Source: Polynucleobacter sp. (lineage in GTDB: Bacteria; Pseudomonadota; Gammaproteobacteria; Burkholderiales; Burkholderiaceae). Taken from it: a stretch of DNA of 41,156 nucleotides. Every line of letters begins with the position of its first letter. Positions within the stretch are counted from its first letter, which is position 1. The translations under genes were made by a program, and so were the position numbers. Where the stretch lies: the NCBI GenBank assembly GCA_008015455.1, contig SSFP01000030.1, forward strand, positions 1-41,156, given 5' to 3'. Under the pieces are notes generated by a model. The model saw nothing but the letters and a program-made list of their open reading frames with translations. It searched no databases and was not told the origin of the DNA. Positions 11,139 to 20,851 of the stretch are shown one piece after another.

Positions 11139-12419
11139 AAGTAACTTCTCATTAGCAAAAAGACTTTCAATGGTTTCACGTTCACGAATCAAGTGAACAG
11201 CTGAGCCATCGACCATCACTTCTGCCGCACGACCTCTGGTGTTGTAATTCGAGCTCATCGTAAAACCATAAGCACCCGCTGAGAGAATCGCTAAGCGATC
11301 GCCAGGAGCAACCTTGAGTGCACGATCTCTTCCTAGCCAATCACCTGATTCGCAAATCGGTCCTACGATGTCATAGGTCACTGCTGGCGCAGCGCTTTGT
11401 TCGTTAACTGCCACGATGGCATGGTAAGCCTCATACATTGCAGGACGCATCAGGTCATTCATGGCTGCATCAACGATACAAAAGTTTTTAGTTTCACCGG
11501 GTTTTAAGTACTCAACTGTAGTGAGTAGTAATCCAGCATTACCTACCAATGAGCGTCCTGGTTCAAATAAAACCTCTAAATGACCATAACCTTTTGCTTC
11601 AATATGATTGAGCAAGGTGTTGGCAAATTCAGTAATCGCAGGCGGTGTTTCATTGGTGTAGCTAATACCTAAACCGCCACCAATATCTAGATGATGAATC
11701 TTGATGCCAAGATCATCGAGGGACTTAATTAAATCTAAAACGCGGTCTAGAGCATCTAAATAAGGGCTCATTTCAGTGATTTGTGAGCCGATATGACAAT
11801 CGATTCCAACGATTTCACAGAAAGACATTTTTGTGGCAGCTTGATACGTTGCGATCACATCGTCATAAGCAATACCAAACTTATTACCTTTAAGTCCTGT
11901 AGAAATGTATGGATGAGTTTTAGGATCCACATCAGGATTGATGCGTAATGAAACGCGCGCTTTAATTCCTAAGCTCTCTGCAACTTCATTTAAGCGAGTT
12001 AGCTCAGGAATGGATTCTAAGTTGAAACATTTCACGCCTGCTTTGAGAGCAGCGATCATCTCATCACGACTTTTACCAACGCCCGAGAAAACCACCTTAT
12101 CGGCAGAACCGCCGGCAGCTAGAACACGAGCTAATTCACCGCCACTGACAATATCAAATCCAGCGCCTAGCTTTGCAAAAACATTCAAAATGGCTAAGTT
12201 GCTATTGGCTTTCATCGCATAGTGAACTCTGGCGCGACGTTGGCCATTAGGGCGAACACAGGCAGCCTCATAAGCATTAAATGCATCTGTGAGGGCTTTT
12301 CTGCTGTAAATATAGCAAGGTGTGCCAAATTGTTGGGCGATTGTGCTCAATGCCACATCTTCAGCGTGCCACTGACCATTTTTTACAGAAAAGCCATTAA
12401 GGTGAGGAACGAGGCTCAT
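11130..12419 (-). CDS. lysA: Diaminopimelate decarboxylase
   Basis: HYAMKANSNLAIL PLP-lysine motif, HIGSQI, EPGRSLVGNAG, GAYGF. ATG at 12419 (MSLVPHL...) overlaps the lptM stop, so the track start 12452 is probably too long. Confidence 0.96.
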   Translation of the reverse strand: MSLVPHLNGFSVKNGQWHAEDVALSTIAQQFGTPCYIYSRKALTDAFNAYEAACVRPNGQRRARVHYAMKANSNLAILNVFAKLGAGFDIVSGGELARVLAAGGSADKVVFSGVGKSRDEMIAALKAGVKCFNLESIPELTRLNEVAESLGIKARVSLRINPDVDPKTHPYISTGLKGNKFGIAYDDVIATYQAATKMSFCEIVGIDCHIGSQITEMSPYLDALDRVLDLIKSLDDLGIKIHHLDIGGGLGISYTNETPPAITEFANTLLNHIEAKGYGHLEVLFEPGRSLVGNAGLLLTTVEYLKPGETKNFCIVDAAMNDLMRPAMYEAYHAIVAVNEQSAAPAVTYDIVGPICESGDWLGRDRALKVAPGDRLAILSAGAYGFTMSSNYNTRGRAAEVMVDGSAVHLIRERETIESLFANEKLLPA

Positions 12420-12592
12420 TTTGTTTCTTTCACGACCGGCGCAGGAGGCCACTGTTTTTCCATGGGTTCAGCCTTTTCCGGAGGCGTTGGCATGGTTGGA
12501 ATATTAGGGTGTGTGAGTGGACCGCGTATCCCGCATCCTAGCAGGGATATTGCTATACATAAAAGTGAAGTCCTAGCTACAATAAAACGCAT
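12416..12592 (-). CDS. lptM: LptM/YifL-like small lipoprotein (absent from the ORF track)
   Basis: MRFIVARTSLLCIAISLLGCGIRGPLTHPNIPTMPTPPEKAEPMEKQWPPAPVVKETK*; lipobox LLGC then GIRGPL; ATGA overlap with lysA. Confidence 0.88.
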   Translation of the reverse strand: MRFIVARTSLLCIAISLLGCGIRGPLTHPNIPTMPTPPEKAEPMEKQWPPAPVVKETK

Positions 12593-12646
12593 ATATGTAT
12601 TAGTTTAAAAGTGATCGCTGACTATAGCATGGGTCATAAGGAAAAT

Positions 12647-13027
12647 ATGAACAATCATTCAACAACTGTCGAAACCTTAACAGATTCTACTTTTTATGCG
12701 ATTGCAGAAAAAACCTTAAAAGCGATTGAGCTATCGCTTGAGGAAGCATTCCAAGCAACTGATCTTGATCTAGATATTTCTCGCCAAGGCGGTAATGTTG
12801 TCAATATTCAGTTCGCTGATCGCAGTGTGATCGTGGTCAACACCCAAGCACCTCTTCAAGAAATTTGGGTCGCTGCCAAGGAGGGTGGGTTCCATTACCG
12901 CTGGGCTGGTACGTTGCAAACCCCTTTATGGCTAGATACCAAAACAGGAGCTGAGTTATTTAGTGAGCTTTCGCGTCTGGCTAGCCAGCAAGCAAAAGCT
13001 ACACTAAAAGTCAGTTACCAAGCTTAG
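12647..13027 (+). CDS. cyaY: Iron donor protein CyaY (frataxin)
   Basis: Frataxin fold pattern (FYAIAEKTLKAIELSLEEA...GGVVNIQFADRSVIVVNTQAPLQEIWVAAKEGGFHYRW-like). ATG at 12647 follows AAGGA. Confidence 0.92.
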   Translation: MNNHSTTVETLTDSTFYAIAEKTLKAIELSLEEAFQATDLDLDISRQGGNVVNIQFADRSVIVVNTQAPLQEIWVAAKEGGFHYRWAGTLQTPLWLDTKTGAELFSELSRLASQQAKATLKVSYQA

Positions 13028-13036
13028 AAGAGCTTT

Positions 13037-15346
13037 TTATTCAAGAACCGTAGTTCTTCCAAAGAATGGCAAGAATTCAGGTATGACCCAATCGCCATCT
13101 TGTTGAGTAACGCCTGGCGGAGGAGTTCTAGGAGCTTCTGGAACTCCGTTGAGAGCCGTTTTCATGTAGCGAGTCCACATCGGGAGTGCTAAGCCGCCAC
13201 CTGTTTCACGATCACCCAAGCTCTTTGGTTTATCAAATCCAATCCAAGCAACAGCCACAACACTTGGGTGGTATCCAGCAAACCAAGCATCCATAGATTC
13301 ATTCGTCGTACCAGTTTTACCAGCGATATCGCTTCTACCTAAAGCAGGTCTAGACGATGCTGCAGTACCTGTTTTGGTCACTTCTTGAAGTAGGCTATCC
13401 ATCACAAACGCAGTTCTAGAATCTAGTACCTTTAATTCGCTATCACCTGACTTGGTGGGGGTTGCCTCAAACAAAACATTCCCTTTTGCATCCATCACCT
13501 TGCTAATTAGATAGGGCTCTACGCGATAGCCACCATTAGCAAATACGCCATAGCCTGTGGCTAGTTGAAGTGGTGTGACAGAACCTGCTCCAAGTGCCAT
13601 CGTGAGATAAGGCGGGTGTTTCTCAGCCTCAAAGCCAAATCGCTGAATATAGTTTTGTGTGTAACGGGCGCCAATTTTTCTAATGACTCGAACAGAGACT
13701 AAGTTCTTAGACTTAGCCAAGGCAGTGCGTAAACGCATGTGACCTTCAAACTTGCCGTCATAGTTTTTTGGTTCCCACATCTGTCCACCAGTTTCTAGGC
13801 CGCTGATAGATAAAGGGGCATCATTCACTACGGTATTAGGCATGATGCCTTTTTCTATAGCTGCTGCATAAACAAATGGTTTAAATGATGAGCCAGGCTG
13901 TCTTTGAGCTTGCGACACATGATTAAATTTATTGCGGTTGTGATCAAAGCCACCTACCAGTGCACGAATGCCGCCATCGTGAGTATCTAAGGCCACAAAT
14001 GCTGCCTCCACTTGAGGCATTTGAGCTAATAACCAGCGACCTTCAAAGGGAAGAACTCGAATAATCGCACCAGGCTTAATTTGTTGTTTAGGACTTGCTT
14101 TCTCTGACAGGGCAACGCTACCAAGCTTGAGGTCTTCTCCTTTGATGGAGATGGTGTCACCAGTAGCAATCACCACTTTAATTTCTTTAGGGTTTGCATC
14201 GATCACAACACCCGCTAATAGATCATCGCTGCTTGGGTGGTCGCCTAAGACATCATCAATGGCTCGCTGCCTTTGAACTGTATCAACAGGCAATGTGATG
14301 TAACCTTCAGGACCTCTGTATTTATGACGAAGCTCATAATCCATGATGCCCTTACGAACGGCAGAGTAAGCAGCATCTTGTTCTGCTCTTCTAATCGTTG
14401 TGATGACTGTCATGCCCTGTGTGTAGATGCTATCGCCATATTCGCTGATGAGTAATTGACGAGTCATCTCAGCGACGTAATCAGCTTTGGTAGAAAACTC
14501 TTTACCAACACCTCTGACATGGAGAGTCTCCGCCATCGCTGAATCATATTGCGTTGGCGTGATCATTTTTAGATCACGCATTCTTTGCAAAATATATTCT
14601 TGTCTGATTTTGGCGCGGCGATAGTTCACCACTGGGTTATATGCAGATGGCGCTTTAGGTAAGCCTGCTAGCATCGCTGCTTCAGCGATTGAGATTTCTC
14701 GAACATCTTTACCAAAATAAATTTGTGCAGCGCTGGCAAAGCCATAAGCTCTTTGCCCAAGGTAAATCTGATTCATGTACAACTCAAGAATCTTATCTTT
14801 AGGAAGGTTCGCTTCAATCTTCCAAGCTAGTAAGACCTCATAAATTTTTCTGCTAAATGATTTCTCATTTGTTAAGAAGAAATTTCTAGCCACTTGCATC
14901 GTGATGGTTGAAGCCCCTTGAGAGAGTCTGCCACGAAGGTTAGCAAGCGTCGCTCTAAGAACGCCCCAATAGTCCACGCCACCATGTTCATAAAAGCGCT
15001 CATCTTCAATAGCAACTACCGCATTCTTTAGATAGCTAGGGATCTCTTGGATCGCCATCACGCTGCGGTGCTCTTCACCAAATTCCCCAATCAAGGCATG
15101 ATCAGCGGTATAAATTCTTAGAGGAACTTTAGGTTTGTAGTCCGTGATCGTATCTAGATCAGGAAGATTCGGTTTAGCAATTATCAGAGCATAGGCAATG
15201 ACTAAGCCAATTAAGATAAGTCCTGCACTACCCAAGAAAATACCCCAGCGAATCATGTACTGGCGCCAGTCTCTTTGAGAGTGTCTTGTATTTCTACCAC
15301 CACCAAGACGTGATGGTGGACGAACAGGTGTGCGTGATGAGCTCAT
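13037..15346 (-). CDS. mrcA: Class A penicillin-binding protein 1A (transglycosylase/transpeptidase)
   Basis: GT51 motifs (AVVAIEDERFYEHGGVD, QGASTITMQVARNFFL) and transpeptidase motifs (QPGSSFKPFVYAAA, KTGTTNESMDAWF). Confidence 0.95.
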   Translation of the reverse strand: MSSSRTPVRPPSRLGGGRNTRHSQRDWRQYMIRWGIFLGSAGLILIGLVIAYALIIAKPNLPDLDTITDYKPKVPLRIYTADHALIGEFGEEHRSVMAIQEIPSYLKNAVVAIEDERFYEHGGVDYWGVLRATLANLRGRLSQGASTITMQVARNFFLTNEKSFSRKIYEVLLAWKIEANLPKDKILELYMNQIYLGQRAYGFASAAQIYFGKDVREISIAEAAMLAGLPKAPSAYNPVVNYRRAKIRQEYILQRMRDLKMITPTQYDSAMAETLHVRGVGKEFSTKADYVAEMTRQLLISEYGDSIYTQGMTVITTIRRAEQDAAYSAVRKGIMDYELRHKYRGPEGYITLPVDTVQRQRAIDDVLGDHPSSDDLLAGVVIDANPKEIKVVIATGDTISIKGEDLKLGSVALSEKASPKQQIKPGAIIRVLPFEGRWLLAQMPQVEAAFVALDTHDGGIRALVGGFDHNRNKFNHVSQAQRQPGSSFKPFVYAAAIEKGIMPNTVVNDAPLSISGLETGGQMWEPKNYDGKFEGHMRLRTALAKSKNLVSVRVIRKIGARYTQNYIQRFGFEAEKHPPYLTMALGAGSVTPLQLATGYGVFANGGYRVEPYLISKVMDAKGNVLFEATPTKSGDSELKVLDSRTAFVMDSLLQEVTKTGTAASSRPALGRSDIAGKTGTTNESMDAWFAGYHPSVVAVAWIGFDKPKSLGDRETGGGLALPMWTRYMKTALNGVPEAPRTPPPGVTQQDGDWVIPEFLPFFGRTTVLE

Positions 15347-15352
15347 GGGCTG

Positions 15353-15358
15353 ATTATA
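15353..15358 (-). promoter_or_regulatory. Candidate -10 element (TATAAT) of the PBP1A gene, 6 nt from the ATG
   Basis: Reverse strand reads CTC TATAAT CAGCCC ATG; no convincing -35 was found. Confidence 0.5.
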
Positions 15359-15392
15359 GAGATAGCTGAAGGTTTCAGTTTGAAAAAATGAT

Positions 15393-15408
15393 GTCAGAAA
15401 TTTCTGAC
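15393..15408. promoter_or_regulatory. 16-bp perfect palindrome in the divergent PBP1A/pilP-like promoter region
   Basis: GTCAGAAATTTCTGAC, with related partial sites CTCAGAAATTGC and AGAAATATCTGA nearby. Confidence 0.4.
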
Positions 15409-15485
15409 GCCAAACTCAGAAATTGCATACAAAAAATAAGAAATATCTGATTTTTTCAAATGAAATTTATTCGCAAAATGAGGGC

Positions 15486-16091
15486 ATGTTTAAACGATCC
15501 TTAAGCCCAGAAGCATTTGACCAATTTTCTTTAGAAAATAGAGAGATTTCGCCGTCCACGCGTGCACAAAGCAGCGACGATTTGCCTATTTCAGATCTTT
15601 CGAAATGGGCAAACTATTTAAAAATCCTAGCCCCCTATGAAAGACATATTTATGGCGCTTTTGCAGCACTCGTCTGTCTTTTATTTATATTCACTTATGG
15701 TTCTCATCTGCAATATCAAGATGATGTAGATGCTCAACTCAATCAATTTAAGAAGCAGTTGCTGCTTCATCAAGCAGAGATCAGTGCTATTAAAACTGAT
15801 TGGCCGAAGAATCAAATAGCGTCATCAGGCAATCCTGAAGAAATGCTTGCATCTGATCAGCCTATTCCTGAAATTAATTATCTGGGGACTTTCCACGAAG
15901 GAACGACGCGCCGAGGATTAATTGCTCATGCCAGTTTTAGTAATGATCAGCCTAAGTCTAAAACTCAATGGGTATCTGTGGGGCAGGTGATTGAGTTGAT
16001 TGGAACCATTAAAGCCATAGAAGATCGATATCTAGTGATTGAGTCTATTGGCGGTAAGTTAGTCACGATATGGGCAGAGGAGCAGCGCTAA
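15486..16091 (+). CDS. Membrane-anchored PilP-like protein (TM, coiled coil, C-terminal PilP/HofP-like domain)
   Basis: One TM (HIYGAFAALVCLLFIFTYG); C-terminus INYLGTFHEG...RRGLIAHASF...WVSVGQVIELIGTIKAIEDRYLVIESIGGKLVTI resembles PilP; directly upstream of a secretin. Start at 15486 after GAGGGC. Confidence 0.6.
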   Translation: MFKRSLSPEAFDQFSLENREISPSTRAQSSDDLPISDLSKWANYLKILAPYERHIYGAFAALVCLLFIFTYGSHLQYQDDVDAQLNQFKKQLLLHQAEISAIKTDWPKNQIASSGNPEEMLASDQPIPEINYLGTFHEGTTRRGLIAHASFSNDQPKSKTQWVSVGQVIELIGTIKAIEDRYLVIESIGGKLVTIWAEEQR

Positions 16092-17200
16092 TGAAGCAAC
16101 GTCGCAAATTATTGAAATATGTATGCCTAGCTTATTTGGGAAGTGTGGCAAGTGGTTTAGTCAGTAGCAATGCCATTGGTGCACCTAACTTAGCTTCTAA
16201 AGAGCAACTCATGAGTTTAAGTTTTGCTTCGATTGATGTGAGGCAGTTACTTCAAATGCTCGCAGATGCCAAAGGTATCAATATGATGATTAGTGACAAG
16301 GTGTCTGGGGTCACCAGCATTCATATGAAGAATGCTTCTTGGCAATCTATTTTTGATGCCGTATTAGCGAGTCGATCCCTGGCACATCAATATGAAGCTG
16401 GTGTTTTGTGGGTAGCGCCTTATGAAGAAATTATGGCTCATGAAAAAAGAGTTCTTGATAGGCAAAAGCAGTCACAGCATGTTGAGCAAAATCTTCATGA
16501 TTTACGACAAATCATGATTGAAGCGCGCATTGTGGAGGCTGAAAGGCGCTTTCCAAGAAATCTGGGCGCAAAATTGGCTTATCAATCTCAGTCAGGTCAT
16601 CTTTCTGGAAGTAATGCGCTAGCAGCTAATGGTTTACATGGATTTGAGGCAGGGGTTGCATCGATTAGTTTGTTGGGGAAGCAAGCAGGCAAGGCATTAC
16701 AAATTGAACTTTCTGCGCTTGAATCCAGTGGACTGGGCAACATCATTTCTAATCCAAGGGTTTTAGCTGCTGAAAATTCTCAAGCACTTATTGAGCAAGG
16801 TACAGAATTGCCTTATCAATCATCAGCGGGTCAGGGTGCTACCAAGGTGCAATTTAGGAAAGCGAATCTACGATTAGAAGTACGCCCCCGAGTTCAGAAA
16901 AATCAAATGATTATCTTGGATGTTGATATCAATAAAGACAGTGTGGGGCTTAAAACAGATCAAGGATTTGCAATCGATACCAAGCATGTCAAAACGCAGG
17001 TCGTGGTTGAGAGTGGTGGCACCGTGATTCTTGGCGGCATTTTTCAAGATATTGAGAGAAAAGATAAGGCGAAAACACCTTTTTTAAGTGAGATACCCTT
17101 TTTAGGTGCTTTATTTAGGCAAGAATCAAAAACAATGGATAAAACAGAATTATTAATTTTTTTAACGCCAACATTGGTTTCTAGTCAAAAGCCTCAGTAG
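16091..17200 (+). CDS. Short PilQ/HofQ-like secretin
   Basis: STN-like [26 protein letters not shown] and secretin core ([58 protein letters not shown]). ATG at 16091 overlaps the previous stop. Confidence 0.88.
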   Translation: MKQRRKLLKYVCLAYLGSVASGLVSSNAIGAPNLASKEQLMSLSFASIDVRQLLQMLADAKGINMMISDKVSGVTSIHMKNASWQSIFDAVLASRSLAHQYEAGVLWVAPYEEIMAHEKRVLDRQKQSQHVEQNLHDLRQIMIEARIVEAERRFPRNLGAKLAYQSQSGHLSGSNALAANGLHGFEAGVASISLLGKQAGKALQIELSALESSGLGNIISNPRVLAAENSQALIEQGTELPYQSSAGQGATKVQFRKANLRLEVRPRVQKNQMIILDVDINKDSVGLKTDQGFAIDTKHVKTQVVVESGGTVILGGIFQDIERKDKAKTPFLSEIPFLGALFRQESKTMDKTELLIFLTPTLVSSQKPQ

Positions 17201-17210
17201 AATCTCACTT

Positions 17211-17735
17211 GTGAATACGATTGCTGACAATATTTTCTTAGTAGGCTTAATGGGCGCCGGTAAAACTACCGTGGGACGACTATTGGCTAAGAAATTGGGC
17301 AGACGTTTTATTGATACTGATCATGAGATTGAGTCACGCTGTGGAGTCAAAATCCGCACCATTTTTGAAATGGAAGGCGAAGCAGGGTTTCGTAAGCGTG
17401 AGGCGCAAGTGATTGATGAGTTAACGCAAGGAAAAGATTTGGTGTTAGCAACGGGGGGAGGAGCAGTACTTCTTCCAGAAAACAGAGTGCACCTTCATGA
17501 TCGTGGGGTTGTCTTTTATTTGCGCGCTAATCCTCATGAGCTTTGGGTGCGTACTCGCAATGATAAAGGTCGCCCACTACTCAATAATGGCGATGCAAAA
17601 GCAACATTAGAAAAGTTATATGAGGTGCGCGATCCCTTGTATCGCGAAACAGCTCATCACACGATTGACACTGGTAAGCCAAGTGTTTCTCAGTTGGTCA
17701 ACACATTAATGATGCAATTTGAATTATCAAAATGA
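17211..17735 (+). CDS. aroK: Shikimate kinase
   Basis: [40 protein letters not shown]. Confidence 0.97.
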   Translation: MNTIADNIFLVGLMGAGKTTVGRLLAKKLGRRFIDTDHEIESRCGVKIRTIFEMEGEAGFRKREAQVIDELTQGKDLVLATGGGAVLLPENRVHLHDRGVVFYLRANPHELWVRTRNDKGRPLLNNGDAKATLEKLYEVRDPLYRETAHHTIDTGKPSVSQLVNTLMMQFELSK

Positions 17736-18814
17736 AAACACTTGAACTTGAACTAGGTGAACGTAGTTATCCGATACATATTGGATCAAGACTGATTGAT
17801 CAAGCCGAGCTATACAAAAAACATATAAAAGGCTCTTTTACGGCTGTCGTCACCAATGAAACAGTGGCGCCTTTATACGCAGACCGTGTTGTTAAAACAT
17901 TAGAGAGTCTAGGGCAAAAAGTACGTTTGGTAGTTTTACCTGATGGCGAGGTTTATAAAACCTGGGAAACGCTCCAAAAGATTTTTGATGCTTTATTAGA
18001 AAGCGGCGCTGATCGTAAAAGTACATTAGTGGCTTTAGGTGGCGGTGTGATTGGTGACATGACAGGCTTTGCCGCTGCTTGTTATATGAGAGGCATTCGA
18101 TTCATACAAGTTCCAACGACACTTTTGTCACAAGTTGATTCATCTGTGGGTGGTAAAACGGGTATTAATCATCCGCTAGGTAAGAATATGGTGGGCGCGT
18201 TTTATCAACCGCAAGCAGTGATTGCAGATTTAGATACATTGCAAACATTACCGCCCAAAGAGCTTGCAGCCGGTTTGGCTGAAGTGATTAAGCATGGTGC
18301 AATTGCTGACGCTAATTTCTTCCAATGGCTTGAGGGCAATATTGATTCACTCAATGCTTGTGATCCAAAAGCAATGGAACATGCTGTGCTACGTTCTTGT
18401 GAAATTAAATCTAATGTAGTCGCTCAAGATGAAAAAGAAGGTGGCGTGCGTGCCACGCTTAATTTCGGACATACTTTTGGTCACGCGATTGAGGCTGGGA
18501 TGGGTTATGGTGAGTGGTTGCACGGAGAGGCGGTTGGTTGCGGGATGGTGATGGCAGCAGATTTATCTGTGCGCGTTGGGCAGCTCACCACAGATGAGGC
18601 AGAGCGTCTTAAGAAATTAGTGGCTGCACTGAAGTTACCAACAGTGCCTCCTCGTTTAGGTCTAGAGCGTTATATGGACTTAATGAGTGTGGATAAAAAA
18701 GCAGAGGGTGGAGAAGTTCGCTATATCTTGCTCAATGGTATTGGACGTTCAACGATTAAAGCGGTTGACGATCAATTGGTGGCTCAAACACTAGAAGCTA
18801 CTGGGGCTGTTTAA
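17732..18814 (+). CDS. aroB: 3-dehydroquinate synthase
   Basis: [53 protein letters not shown]. Confidence 0.97.
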   Translation: MKTLELELGERSYPIHIGSRLIDQAELYKKHIKGSFTAVVTNETVAPLYADRVVKTLESLGQKVRLVVLPDGEVYKTWETLQKIFDALLESGADRKSTLVALGGGVIGDMTGFAAACYMRGIRFIQVPTTLLSQVDSSVGGKTGINHPLGKNMVGAFYQPQAVIADLDTLQTLPPKELAAGLAEVIKHGAIADANFFQWLEGNIDSLNACDPKAMEHAVLRSCEIKSNVVAQDEKEGGVRATLNFGHTFGHAIEAGMGYGEWLHGEAVGCGMVMAADLSVRVGQLTTDEAERLKKLVAALKLPTVPPRLGLERYMDLMSVDKKAEGGEVRYILLNGIGRSTIKAVDDQLVAQTLEATGAV

Positions 18815-18819
18815 GTTTC

Positions 18820-19929
18820 ATGACACTAGCTTGTTGCGCTGTTCAAGCTAATGCCTCACTGGGGCGAGTTCATGCTGAACCAGAAGAGCCAACTCAGTCA
18901 GGGCGAAGTCCTTTTCAGCGCGATCGAGATCGTATTATTCATTCCACAGCTTTTCGTCGCTTGGAATACAAAACACAAGTTTTCTTAAATCATGAAGGTG
19001 ACCATTTTCGTAATCGCTTGACTCATAGTCTTGAGGTAGCGCAAATAGGTCGTGCAGTTGCTAGACGCTTGGAGCTCAACGAAGATTTAGTAGAAGCTAT
19101 TTCCTTAGCGCATGATTTGGGCCACACACCATTTGGTCATGCAGGGCAGGATGCGCTCAACGAGTGTATGAAAGAGTATGGCGGCTTTGAGCATAATTTG
19201 CAAAGTCTTTGGGTGGTGGATTTTTTAGAGGAGCGCTACGCTCTTTGGGATGGTCTTAACTTATCCTTTGAAACTCGAGAAGGTATCCTGAAGCATTGCT
19301 CTCAGAAGAATGCACAAACGCTGGGCTTGTTGGGTGAAAGATTCCTTCAAAATAAGCAACCTAGTTTAGAAGCTCAATTAGCTAATTTGGCTGATGAAAT
19401 TGCTTATAACAATCACGATATTGATGATGGCATTCGCTCTGGTTTACTGAGCATTGAGCAGATGGACGAAGTTAGTTTGTGGCGCGATCAAAAACAAAAA
19501 GTATTGAATCAATTCCCTCAGCTCAATGGTCGTCGCCTGGTATTCGAAGTGGTGCGTCATATCATTCATGTGCTCGTTGATGACTTGGTCAAAGAAACGC
19601 AACATCGTATTAATCAAGTTAAGCCTCAGTCGGTGGCAGATGTCAGAAATGCAAATCCTTTAGTAGGGTTCTCTGAGGCAATGCGTGCACAAGCGACAGA
19701 AATGAAGCGTTTCTTATTTAAGAATCTTTATCGTCATCCACAAGTTAATCAAATGACGAAAGAGGCTAGTGAGATGATTGTTGCTTTATTCCATCATTAT
19801 GAAAATCATCCTAATGACTTGCCGTTTGATTTTCGACCCGATGACGAGTTGCACCGAAGAATCGCCCACTATATCGCTGGTATGACAGATCGTTATGCCA
19901 ATAAAGAGTTTCAAAAACTCATTGCATAG
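18820..19929 (+). CDS. dgt: Deoxyguanosinetriphosphate triphosphohydrolase-like HD protein
   Basis: [43 protein letters not shown]...[14 protein letters not shown]. Confidence 0.94.
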   Translation: MTLACCAVQANASLGRVHAEPEEPTQSGRSPFQRDRDRIIHSTAFRRLEYKTQVFLNHEGDHFRNRLTHSLEVAQIGRAVARRLELNEDLVEAISLAHDLGHTPFGHAGQDALNECMKEYGGFEHNLQSLWVVDFLEERYALWDGLNLSFETREGILKHCSQKNAQTLGLLGERFLQNKQPSLEAQLANLADEIAYNNHDIDDGIRSGLLSIEQMDEVSLWRDQKQKVLNQFPQLNGRRLVFEVVRHIIHVLVDDLVKETQHRINQVKPQSVADVRNANPLVGFSEAMRAQATEMKRFLFKNLYRHPQVNQMTKEASEMIVALFHHYENHPNDLPFDFRPDDELHRRIAHYIAGMTDRYANKEFQKLIA

Positions 19930-19934
19930 CCACT

Positions 19935-20630
19935 ATGGCAAGACTACCAAGAGTCATTTTTCCAGGTTATCCACTTCACATATCAGTGAAGGGGCATAAC
20001 TCTCAAGAAATTTTCTTATCTGATGAAGATAGAAGATCTTATTTAGAGTGGCTCAGGGATGCTGCTAGAGAATACGAATTGGCGATTCATGCATATGTCT
20101 TGATGCCTACCCATGTTCATCTCTTGGCGACACCTAAAACCAGTCTGAGCGCATCAAGAACGATGCAATCTGTTGGTCGTCGATATGCTCAGTTGTTTAA
20201 TCAAAACTATCAAAGAACTGGGTCTATTTGGGAAGGGCGTTTCAAATCAACTGTGATTGAGCCCCAGGCTTATTTCCTGCTTTGCCAGCAATATATCGAG
20301 CAACATCCAGTAAGAGCCGGCTTGGTGCAAAGATCTGAAGACTGGTTATGGTCGAGCTACCGTCATCACGTGGGCGCCGAAACTGTACCTTGGATATCCG
20401 ATCACCCTATTTATTGGGGATTGGGTAATACGCCTTTTGAAAGGCAGCTAGCTTGGCAAAAGTTGGTTTCTGATCAAATAAATAAAAGCGATCAAGAAAA
20501 AGTAAGTGATCACTTAAATTATGGCTGGCCTATGGCTTCCCCAGAATTTTTAGACTTAATGAGCCTAAAATCAAACAGACCACTAGTGCCTCGAAGAGCT
20601 GGTCGCCCTAAAAAACCACCCAAGGTTTAA
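19935..20630 (+). mobile_element. REP-associated tyrosine transposase (RAYT, Y1_Tnp family), apparently intact CDS
   Basis: ARLPRVIFPGYPLHISVKGHN..., HUH motif in MPTHVHLL, candidate catalytic Tyr in QQYIEQHPVRAGLV, SSYRHH motif; basic C-terminus RRAGRPKKPPK. Confidence 0.93.
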
Positions 20631-20708
20631 AAAAGCTGCACCAAATTCGATCCTAAGAGATTCCCAAATAGATTGACTATGTCCCCAATTATAGGAAGAA
20701 CAAATCCC

Positions 20709-20749
20709 AATAGAAAATAATTGGTGACAGACACCTATTATTTTCTATT
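20709..20749. repeat. RAYT-associated hairpin (candidate REP/IR element)
   Basis: AATAGAAAATAAT-T-GGTG-ACAGA-CACC-T-ATTATTTTCTATT: 18-nt arms with one mismatch, 78 bp downstream of the RAYT stop. Confidence 0.82.
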
Positions 20750-20776
20750 GCAAGTACACGGGTAATCCCCTATAGT
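20748..20776 (+). promoter_or_regulatory. Candidate sigma70 promoter for gltBD
   Basis: TTGCAA - 17 nt - TATAGT. Confidence 0.55.
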
Positions 20777-20851
20777 TCATTAAAACCCCGTTGTTGGGGT
20801 GGGCTTTGACCTTATAAGAAGGCAAAGCATTTACTTACCAAGGAATATTCC

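Noticed and set aside
12222-12608. 128-aa plus-strand ORF over lysA start and lptM
   Set aside because: Antisense to lptM and lysA, whose lipobox and ATGA overlap are convincing; the translation has no recognisable family features.
19935-20749. RAYT plus hairpin as a classical insertion sequence
   Set aside because: No terminal inverted repeats or target-site duplications around the gene were visible; the protein is a RAYT-type single-domain Y1 enzyme, usually single copy and not self-mobile.
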